Of a stretch of 6,773 nt of DNA, positions 1 to 6,773 are shown piece after piece. How positions within the stretch are numbered: position 1 is the stretch's first letter; the number at the start of each line of letters is the position of its first letter. Location of the stretch: positions 1-6,773 of the forward strand of contig CALIMU010000061.1 of NCBI GenBank assembly GCA_938045355.1, given 5' to 3'. Source of the stretch: an uncultured Clostridium sp. (lineage in GTDB: Bacteria > Bacillota_A > Clostridia > TANB77 > CAG-508). A model generated the notes under the pieces. It was not told where the DNA came from, ran no database searches, and was given only the letters and a program-made list of their open reading frames with translations. Both the position numbers and the translations under genes were made by a program.

Positions 1-46
1 ATTTTTGTTTCTTCTTTTCTATTATATTATTATATCTATTATACTA

Positions 47-1888
47 TTATATAAGTACTATATTTACTAGTATATTTTCTTCATCAATTATTTTCTTTTC
101 TCTGTTAGAACATGTAAATATTATAACTTGTCTATCTTCATATTCTTTATTTAAAAATTTCATAATATTTGCTAATCTTTCATCATCATAAAAAGCAAAA
201 GCTTCATCTAGAATTATTGGTAATTTTTCTTTTGATATTGTATCTATATATGCAAGTCTTAATGCTAAATTTACTTGTTCAATAGTCCCAGTACTAAATC
301 TTTCTAAATTTACATATTCTCCATGTTCTGTCTTTATTTTAATATTATGTTCATTATCTATATATACATCATTATATTTATTATTTGTAATCTTTTCTAC
401 AATATAGCTAAGTTTTTTATCAAATTCTGGCCCAACATTATTTTTAAGTTCATCATATGATTCTTTTAATACTTCTTTAGCTATTTCTATTGTATCATTA
501 TAACTTAATAATTTTTCTCTTTCTTGTTTTAATTCTTCTAATTCTTCAACAATTTCTGTAAGCTTCCCAGATGTTGATTCTACAACATTTCTTTCTGCAT
601 TTATTTGGCTTAATCTATACATTGTTGTTTCATATTCTTTTTCAATTTCTGAAGCTTCTTTAAAAACTCCTTCTATATCTTTATTTAAGATTCTATCTAA
701 ATAATCCCTATTTACATAATTTTTATATTTAAAATACATTTCATTTTTTAAATTTTCAAATCTTTCTTCAAATTCTTTCTTTTCTTTTTGTATTACTCTT
801 TCATCTTGAATAATATCTTTTCTTAATATATTTAATTCTTTCTCTACAGCTCTATTTCTTTCTTCAAGTTCTTCCATCCTCTTATCTCTATTATTTCTTG
901 CAAATATATATACTGCTAATAATGCTAAAACATATATTATTAATGAGTAAATATAGAAATATGCTGCTGGTATTGCAATTAATGTTAATACTAGATATAT
1001 CCATTTTATTCTATCAAAGACTTTTTCTTTTGTTATAACATCTATTCTTTCTTTTTTCTTTTCTTCTATTTCTTCTTTCTTTTTTTCAATCCTATTATAT
1101 ATATCTGAATAAATTTTCTTTTCTGCTTCTTTTTTCAGAAAATTTTCTTTAATCTCATTAATCATTTGCTTAATATATCCTATTGTTGCAAATTGTTTTT
1201 GAGTTTCTTCTCTTTCTTCATTCATTTTTTCTTTTTTATCTTTAACATTTAAAACTTCCATTTTTTCTTTTTCAAGTTTTAATATTCTTTCTTCAATATT
1301 ATTAATAGGTCTTTTTTTAGTTCTACTGCTTCCTATTTCTTCTAATTGTTTATTATTTAATTTCTTTATTAATTCTTCATATGAAAAATTTTCTTCTCCA
1401 GTAGAAACTAAATTTGCAAGTCTTCCTGCCATTTCTGCTTTATTCTTATCATCAAGCACAACTAGCTTTTGATATGATATACTAGTATTTTCAAAAGTTT
1501 TCCTATCTACCCCTATTTGTTCTTCTAAAAAATCTATTCCTTTTCTACTTTGTTTAAAATTAAGTGTTATATCATTTCTATTTTGATCTAAAACTACCGG
1601 TATCTTTTTCTTAAAATCCCTAAACACATAATATTTTTGTCCATTATCAAGACTATATTCCATACTTCCAGAAAAATTTGTTGAAAGCCATGGTAAATAT
1701 TTATCATATTCTGATATATTACCTTTTTTAGTTTTATCAATACCATAAAGCATTGAGTTTAAGAATGAAAGTATAGTACTTTTTCCTGCTTCGTTATATC
1801 CTTTTATAAGGTTTATTCCATTTGTTAATATAACCTCTCTATTTTCTATCTTACCATAATTATTTATCTTAAAATTATCTATTTTCAT
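47..1888 (-). CDS. SbcC/YhaN-type AAA ATPase with a membrane hairpin in its coiled coil
   Basis: Rad50/SbcC-like ATPase, the expected partner of the nuclease encoded just upstream. The 613 residues show: Walker A GYNEAGKST (30-38); a likely Q-loop region around SISYQK (about 136-141); K/E-rich coiled coil about 195-290; a hydrophobic stretch about 295-330 with PA in the middle, long enough for two membrane-spanning helices; coiled coil about 335-480; signature FSTGT (531-535); Walker B LPIILDEAF (D561, E562). There is no zinc-hook CxxC at the midpoint; the hydrophobic segment takes its place. At 613 residues it is shorter than E. coli SbcC (about 1050) or B. subtilis YhaN (about 960), mainly because the arms are short. 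The start at 1888 overlaps the nuclease stop by 14 bases, with GAGGG 6 bases upstream, so translational coupling is likely. It contains no in-frame CGG and is the only gene here with an unbroken frame. Direct roles in repair or membrane-associated DNA processing are inference. Confidence 0.9.
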   Translation of the reverse strand: MKIDNFKINNYGKIENREVILTNGINLIKGYNEAGKSTILSFLNSMLYGIDKTKKGNISEYDKYLPWLSTNFSGSMEYSLDNGQKYYVFRDFKKKIPVVLDQNRNDITLNFKQSRKGIDFLEEQIGVDRKTFENTSISYQKLVVLDDKNKAEMAGRLANLVSTGEENFSYEELIKKLNNKQLEEIGSSRTKKRPINNIEERILKLEKEKMEVLNVKDKKEKMNEEREETQKQFATIGYIKQMINEIKENFLKKEAEKKIYSDIYNRIEKKKEEIEEKKKERIDVITKEKVFDRIKWIYLVLTLIAIPAAYFYIYSLIIYVLALLAVYIFARNNRDKRMEELEERNRAVEKELNILRKDIIQDERVIQKEKKEFEERFENLKNEMYFKYKNYVNRDYLDRILNKDIEGVFKEASEIEKEYETTMYRLSQINAERNVVESTSGKLTEIVEELEELKQEREKLLSYNDTIEIAKEVLKESYDELKNNVGPEFDKKLSYIVEKITNNKYNDVYIDNEHNIKIKTEHGEYVNLERFSTGTIEQVNLALRLAYIDTISKEKLPIILDEAFAFYDDERLANIMKFLNKEYEDRQVIIFTCSNREKKIIDEENILVNIVLI

Positions 1889-3019
1889 AACTATCCCTCA
1901 TTTCTGTAAGTACTAGTTCTATTGCATTATCTAATTTTTCTTTTTCAGCAGGATTTGTTTCTTTTTCTTTTTTCTCTAATATCTTTTTAACAAAAATACC
2001 TCTTAATGTATTTTCTTTAGATACCTCTTCAATATCTATTTCTCTTTGAGTTTCATCTTCAATTCTTAATATATTATTCCATTGAATATTATCTAATATG
2101 TATTTTTCATTTATTAAAAAGTCCTTTTTTCCTTTTAAAATCAACTTATAGAAATTATTTTTATCTATTTTTAAATAATTTATTTTCGCCACCAATTCTT
2201 CTTTTGATGAAATATCACTAATATTCATATATAATGTTTCATATTTTATTGGATCTAAGTTTATATGTTCAATCTTTACTTTTGTACCTTCATTTACATT
2301 ATATCCATTTTGATGATTTGTGTTCATTCTTACAATACTATAATTTTCAAATTCACCAATTACCATACCTGTCTTTCCTTCTTTAAAAGAAGTATTTATC
2401 ATTGATCCTGGATATACAATATTTCCGATCACCAAAAACCATATATTTATGTATATGTCCTAAGGCTACATAATCAAATCCTTTTTTCATAAGTTCTTTT
2501 GATGATAGTGGTAAATATTTATGACTTGTATCACCATCATAACTTGCATCAACATCTCCGATGTATTACAAGTATATTTTTCTTTCCATTATCTAGTAAT
2601 GTTATGTCATCTAAATTTATTCCATCATCATAAAAATCACTAAAACCATATCCATATATATTATAATCTTCTGTTTCTACAACTTCTAAATCACTAAATA
2701 TATGAACATTTGCTGGAAATTCAAATCTATCATATACACTTCCTGCAACAAAAGGATCATGATTTCCTGGAGATATAAATATTTGAGTGTCTGGCATCTT
2801 TTTAATTATGTTAATAAAAGCATTTATTGTACCATCTTTTATATATTCATGTTCATAAAGATCTCCTGCTATAAACATATATTTTATCTTGTTTTCATTA
2901 ACATATTCTGCAACTTTCCTTAAAATATCAAGTTGCATCATTCTTCTTTTTTCTCCCATTGCTCCTACAAGCTTAAATGGCATATCTAAATGTATGTCTG
3001 CTAAATGTAAAAATTTCAT
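1875..3019 (-). CDS. SbcD/YhaO-type metallophosphatase DNA exonuclease, read through two +1 CGGA recoding sites
   Basis: This is a calcineurin-like, Mn-dependent nuclease of the Mre11/SbcD superfamily, expected to act in DNA break repair with the ATPase encoded next. Three frames join by skipping one base at 2560 and one at 2427: 3019-2561, 2559-2428 and 2426-1875 (153+44+183 = 380 residues, normal for the family). Metal-binding motifs: DxH (D8, H10), GD (G52, D53), GNHD (85-88), VIHG (H153) and GHIH (H188, H190). A YPGS motif follows at 202-205. The 44-residue middle piece carrying GHIH is readable only if both shifts occur. I chose ATG 3019 because AGGAGG lies 4 bases upstream. An in-frame ATG at 3034, overlapping the smc stop, would add five residues but has the Shine-Dalgarno inside its coding region. 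The family is clear. YhaO rather than classical SbcD is inferred from the YhaN-like neighbour. Pseudogene is the alternative. Confidence 0.9.
1895..1899 (-). promoter_or_regulatory. Ribosome binding site of the SbcC/YhaN-type ATPase
   Basis: GAGGG lies 6 bases before ATG 1888, inside the last codons of the nuclease gene. Together with the 14-base overlap it suggests coupled synthesis of nuclease and ATPase. Confidence 0.6.
2424..2427 (-). promoter_or_regulatory. Recoding site 4: CGGA +1 shift before the nuclease YPGS motif
   Basis: In the middle-piece frame the sequence reads TTT GGT GAT CGG AAA TAT and reaches TAA after a short run of codons unlike the family. Skipping one base gives FGDGNIVYPGSM, the expected strand and loop after GHIH in SbcD/YhaO nucleases (G198, then Y202-S205). 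This is the second break in the gene, only 133 bases from site 3, and has the same CGGA. Confidence 0.86.
2557..2560 (-). promoter_or_regulatory. Recoding site 3: CGGA +1 shift at the nuclease VIHG motif
   Basis: The frame reads GTA ATA CAT CGG AGA TGT TGA and would stop two codons after CGG. Skipping one base gives VIHGDVDAS. H153 is the predicted metal-ligand histidine, and the glycine right after it (G154) comes from GGA. Termination here would leave a 156-residue product lacking the GHIH ligands. Confidence 0.87.
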
Positions 3020-3023
3020 ATTT

Positions 3024-3029
3024 CCTCCT
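3024..3029 (-). promoter_or_regulatory. Ribosome binding site deciding the nuclease start
   Basis: AGGAGG lies 4 bases before ATG 3019, in the 14 bases between the smc stop codon and that start. It favours 3019 over the upstream in-frame ATG at 3034, which overlaps the smc TAA stop as TAATG. It also shows this operon uses ordinary Shine-Dalgarno initiation. Confidence 0.75.
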
Positions 3030-3033
3030 TTCA

Positions 3034-6000
3034 TTATTTTCTATCTCTCATATCTAATGATACAAGCTTACTTACACCATTTTCTTCCATTGTAACACCA
3101 TAAAGTATTTTAGATGTTTCCATTGTTCCTTTTCTATGTGTTATTATTAAAAATTGTGTGTCTTCTGAATAATTTTGTAGATATCTTGCAACCCTTGCAA
3201 CATTAACATCATCAAGTGCTGCTTCTATTTCATCAAGCACGCAAAATGGTGATGGATTTAGTTTAAGTATTGCAAACAATATTGCAATTGCAGTAAATGC
3301 TCTTTCTCCACCAGATAAAAGCATCATATTTTGTAATTTTTTCCCTGGCGGTTCTACTTTTATTGCTATTCCTGAATTTAAAGGATCTTTCTTATCTTCT
3401 ATTTCAATCTTAGCATTTCCGTCCACCAAATAATGTTACAAATATTTCTTTAAAGTTTTTATTTATTATATCCATTCTAGATACAAACTGTTCTTCCATA
3501 GCAAATGCTATTTCTTTTATTATCTTTTCTAAAGATTTCTTAGAACTTTCTAAGTCTTCTCTCTGATTTAAAAGATAATCATATCTTTCTTTTGTATTTA
3601 AGTATTCTTTTATAATACTTGTATCTACTTCTCCTAGGTCTTTTATACTACTTTTCAAGTCTCTAACCATTTTCTTCGCTTTTATTATGTCAAAGCTCAT
3701 TATGTTACCTTCGATATCTCTTGTTTGAAGTCCTTTTTCTATATAATATTCCTCATATTCAGTTATATCAATATTGTTTAATGTTATTTGATATTCATTC
3801 CACATATTTTCAATATAGTTTTCTTCTTCTAGTTCTATCTTAAACATTTCTTGTTCTTTACTTAATTTTACTGGAATATTTGTTTCTATCTTCTTATCAT
3901 TTTCTTCTATCTTCTTATTTAGAAGTTTAATAATATTTTGTTTTTCTTCTTTTTCTTTTCTTATTTCATTTTGAAGTTCTTTGATTTCAACATTTTCTTC
4001 TTCAATCTTATTAATATCACTAGTATTTTCTTCTATTCTTTGCCCAAGATTTGTATTTTCTTTTTCATATTCTAAAAGCTCAGTATTTCTTTTTTCTTTT
4101 CTTTCTTCTAATTCTTTTTCTTCTGAAGTTATTCTTTCTAATATTTCTATAATAGAATTCTCACTTTCTTCAAATGAGGCAACACTTATCTTAACATTCA
4201 TTATGTCTTCTGTAATTTCTTCTATCTTAGAACTTGTATCTTCATCATTAAGATTTTCTTTTAATTTTACTCTTTCATCATTCATTTTTTCAAGTTCTTC
4301 TACAAGTTTTTCTTTTACTTCTTCTATTATAGACTTATTAGTAAGTATTTCATTACTTTTTTTTGTTATATTTTCTATCTCACTGTTTATATTCTTAATC
4401 TTTTCAGAGATTTCTTCTACTTTTTCTCTTAAAGCATTAATTTCTTTTTCTTTTACTGCTATCTTAAGCTTTTCTTCATATATTTCATTTAAAATATTAC
4501 TATGTTCTTTTTCTTTTAAAATATATTCTGCTTTTTTAGCTTCAAACTCATTATTTATTTCTTCTGCTTTTCTTTCCAAAGAAACTATTTCTTTTTCAAG
4601 TTTTGCAATCTCTTCTTTTCTACCTAAGATATTTGATACTTTTTTACTATATCCACCTGTTATACTACCAGTACTTGCAAAAAGTTCTCCATTTAATGTT
4701 ACAACTTTTATTCCTTTAATCTTTTTAGTAACAGATATAGCAATATCAATATTTTCTACAATCAATGTTTTATCTAAAAATACAGATATTATCCCTAAAT
4801 ATTTTTCATTAACCTTTACAATATCTTTAGGAAAATATACATATTTTTCTACATTTTTTATATCTCTAAGTTTATATATTATCCCTTTTTTATAATTCCC
4901 ATATTCTACAATATTATTACTATTATTATTAAACTTAGAAAGAGGTAAAAATGTAGCTTTTCCCGCCTTTTTTTCTTCTAAAAATTTAATAATTTCTTTT
5001 GCATCTTCTTCTTTTTCAACAATTATGTTTTGCATTGTATATCCGAAGTGCTGTTTCAAGTGCTAATATATATTTTTCATCTGTAGATATTATATTTGCT
5101 AAAATATTATCCACTTTTTTTCCAAAATATGTGTTTTTCTCTTTTTCTTCTAATATTTTTTTTACAGAATAACTTAAACCTTCTTTTTCTTTTTCTAGTT
5201 CTTTTAAAATATCTAATTTAGTTTTTAATGAATTTAAATTATTTAATACATAATTTTTTTCTTTTTCTTTTTCTTCAAGTTCTGTTTTTTCTTTAGAAAA
5301 TTTAGAACTTTCTTTTTCTTTTTCTTCAATTTTTTTAAGAATATTATTATTTTCTTGTATAAAAATCTTGTTCCTATCTTCTATCTCAAAAGCTATATTA
5401 TCCTTTTCTTTTATATATCCTTTTTTAATATCTTCATATGTAATAATCTTTTCTTTAAGCTTGGTATACTTAAGTTCTTCTTCAGATATTTCATTATCTT
5501 TTTCAAAAATTTTTTCTTCTTTTTCTGTTATTTTTTCTAATAATTCTCTTTCTAAATTAACAAAATTTTGATTCTTATTCTTGTAACCTTCAAGTTCTTT
5601 CTCTAATAATTTTAATTTTTTAACAAAATCTTTTTTACCATTTTTAAAACCTTCCAGTTTCTTTTCTCTTGTTTCTTTTTCTATTTTAATATTTTCTAAT
5701 TTAGAATCTATTTCTAATATTTCTTGATTATTTTTTCTAATATTTTCTTGATTATTTTTTATCTTTTCTTCAAATATCTTTATTTCTTTTTCTTTTTCTT
5801 GAAGACTATTGTTTATATTCCCTAAATCTTGATACATTTTTTCTGCTTTTTTATCAATTTCTTCAATCTCTTCTTCAATCTTTTCCTTGTTTTTATCAAA
5901 TTCAGATATTTGTTTTCTGTATTCTGCTATTATATTTTCTAATTCTTTTACTTCTTTTGAAGCTTCTTTCTTTCTATCTGACAATACTGTCATTGTTTCT

Positions 6001-6692
6001 TTGAAAAGTTTAAACTCTATCTTTTTCTTTTCATCAAAGAGCTTAATATATTTTTGTGCTTTTTCTGCTCTTTTCTCTAAATCAAATATTCTCTCTTCTA
6101 TTTCTGATATTATATCATTTACTCTCATTAAATTCTGATTAGTATTTTCTATATTTTTAATAGACTCTTTTCTTCTTTCCCTGTATTTTACTATACCTGT
6201 AGCCTCTTCAAATACCTTTCTTCTTTCCTCAGAATTATCACTTAATATCTCATCAATTCTACCTTGACCTATAATACTATATCCATCTTTACCAATACCA
6301 GTATCCATAAATAATTCTTGTATTGTTTTAAGTCTTGCTTGTTCACCATTAATATAATATCCTGATTCACCATCTCTATATAATTTTCTTGTAACTTTTA
6401 TCTCATCAAAATCTATAGGGATTTCTCCATCTGTATTATCAAATATTATGCTAACTTCTGCAAATCCCAATGACTTCCTATATTGTGTACCAGAAAATAT
6501 TATATCTTGTGACTTATTCCCACGAAGAGATTTTATACTTTGTTCACCAAGTACCCAACGTATTGCATCAACTATATTACTCTTACCAGAACCATTTGGC
6601 CCTATAACTGCTGTGATCCCATCTTTTACCTCTATTTCCGTCTTATCTGCAAAAGATTTGAATCCATATATGTATATTTTCTTTAACTTCAT
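3034..6692 (-). CDS. smc: Chromosome segregation/condensin ATPase SMC, read through two +1 CGGA recoding sites
   Basis: SMC dimers, with ScpA and ScpB, compact and segregate the chromosome. The gene is open in three consecutive frames: 6692-5046, 5044-3422 and 3420-3034. Dropping one base at 5045 and one at 3421 joins them into 549+541+128 = 1218 residues, near the usual SMC length of about 1190. Visible in order: N-terminal head with Walker A GPNGSGKS (31-38), R-loop arginine R57 and Q-loop IGQG around Q143; K/E-rich coiled coil from about 170; hinge about 515-680, including the joined LETALG-YTMQNIIVE stretch and GSITGG (675-680); returning coiled coil; C-terminal head with LFGGG, signature LLSGGER (S1126), Walker B CVLDE (D1153, E1154), D-loop ALD and H1185. 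Start ATG at 6692 has an AGAGG site 5 bases upstream, and MKLKKIYIYGFKSF is the typical SMC N-terminus. The internal fragments lack ribosome sites of their own. Without recoding, translation would stop inside the hinge. A frameshifted pseudogene is the alternative, which I think unlikely because every motif is intact and both breaks are in-frame CGG. Confidence 0.95.
3418..3421 (-). promoter_or_regulatory. Recoding site 2: CGGA +1 shift before the SMC C-terminal head
   Basis: The frame reads TTT GGT GGA CGG AAA TGC TAA and would stop two codons after CGG, removing the signature, Walker B and H-loop and so giving an inactive ATPase. Reading GGA after skipping one base gives LFGGGNAKIEIED, matching the conserved LFGGG motif (G1091). 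In this one case the codon before the site is itself GGA. Confidence 0.87.
5042..5045 (-). promoter_or_regulatory. Recoding site 1: CGGA +1 shift in the smc hinge
   Basis: On the coding strand the frame reads GCA CTT CGG ATA and reaches TGA (5018-5016) eight codons after CGG. Skipping one base gives CTT GGA TAT ACA ATG, restoring ETALG-YTMQNIIVE, the conserved hinge start (G550). Removing the C (5045), or the T before it, gives the same protein. There is no internal Shine-Dalgarno upstream, unlike the prfB frameshift site. The shift is inferred from protein conservation, not measured. Confidence 0.85.
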
Positions 6693-6697
6693 TCTTT

Positions 6698-6702
6698 CCT
6701 CT
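6698..6702 (-). promoter_or_regulatory. Ribosome binding site of smc
   Basis: AGAGG lies 5 bases before the ATG at 6692 and supports that start. It is a normal, moderately strong Shine-Dalgarno. Confidence 0.7.
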
Positions 6703-6773
6703 TTTTGTCTTTCCTTTTATTCTATCATATACATAATAAAAATACATTAATATACACTATTTTATAATATTTT

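Noticed and set aside
1..46. Terminator after the last gene
   Set aside because: The short AT-rich flank shows no GC-containing hairpin followed by a T run.
2424..2434. GGTGATC before site 4 as a Shine-Dalgarno-like stimulator
   Set aside because: It can pair with the 16S 3' end, but it directly abuts the site, only a weak partial form (GGTGGAC) is seen at site 2, and nothing similar is at sites 1 and 3. Gly-Asp and Gly-Gly codons explain it.
3981..4895. Long open frame of 304 codons on the plus strand
   Set aside because: It is the antisense of the SMC coiled coil. Its Ser/Phe/Leu-rich translation is what K/E-rich AT-rich coding gives on the other strand. The other plus-strand frames (such as 2702-2923, 5887-6138 and 6448-6750) are shadows for the same reason.
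5016..5018. TGA read as tryptophan or another sense codon to explain the breaks
   Set aside because: Reading through the zero-frame TGA stops does not recover family sequence, and two of the four zero-frame stops are TAA.
2424..5045. Four independent random sequencing indels or pseudogene decay
   Set aside because: All four are in-frame CGGA at a conserved glycine, all are +1, no other break occurs in about 6.6 kb of coding, and all motifs are intact. A systematic artefact remains possible and is listed as a refuting outcome above.
3410..5059. Separate genes starting at TTG 5059, TTG 3429 and TTG 2435
   Set aside because: None has a Shine-Dalgarno, each starts in the middle of a conserved domain, and the first residues before the CGGA do not match the family. 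They are continuations of smc and the nuclease.
6693..6773. Promoter upstream of smc
   Set aside because: TATGAT occurs in the AT-rich leader, but I see no convincing -35 at the right spacing, and such matches are expected by chance here. smc may also be transcribed from further upstream.

Overview
The window is very AT-rich and all real coding lies on the minus strand: three co-directional, nearly abutting genes with Shine-Dalgarno sites and AGA-dominated arginine usage. Protein families and composition point to a low-GC Bacillota/Clostridia-type bacterium. I cannot name the species. All three genes end in TAA, and nothing indicates a reassigned stop codon.

In transcription order (right to left) the genes are: smc (6692 to 3034), the chromosome condensation ATPase; a metallophosphatase exonuclease of the SbcD/YhaO type (3019 to 1875); and an SbcC/YhaN-type AAA ATPase with a membrane hairpin inside its coiled coil (1888 to 47). 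The last two are a nuclease and ATPase pair of the Mre11-Rad50 type. They overlap by 14 bases, and smc's stop codon lies 14 bases before the nuclease start, so the three look like one operon. No RNA gene, mobile element, CRISPR array or convincing terminator is visible. The flanks (1-46 and 6693-6773) are short and AT-rich.

The striking feature is that smc is split by two +1 frame breaks and the nuclease gene by two more. All four breaks are the same event. An in-frame CGG followed by A (CGGA) appears where the family needs a glycine, and skipping one base so that GGA is read restores the conserved sequence exactly. I searched the coding strand for every CGG: there are seven, the four in frame are exactly the four frame breaks, and the three out of frame lie in intact reading frame. 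One of those three is even CGGA. CGG is never used as a plain arginine codon here, and CGA and CGC are not used in frame either. Independent sequencing errors or pseudogene decay would not be expected to pick one codon four times. My leading interpretation is that CGG has lost its arginine tRNA in this lineage and that CGGA is read with a +1 shift, or as a four-base glycine codon, efficiently enough for smc to need it twice per protein. A motif-specific sequencing artefact is the main alternative. With the shifts applied, smc encodes 1218 residues with all ATPase motifs and the nuclease 380 residues with all metal-binding motifs.
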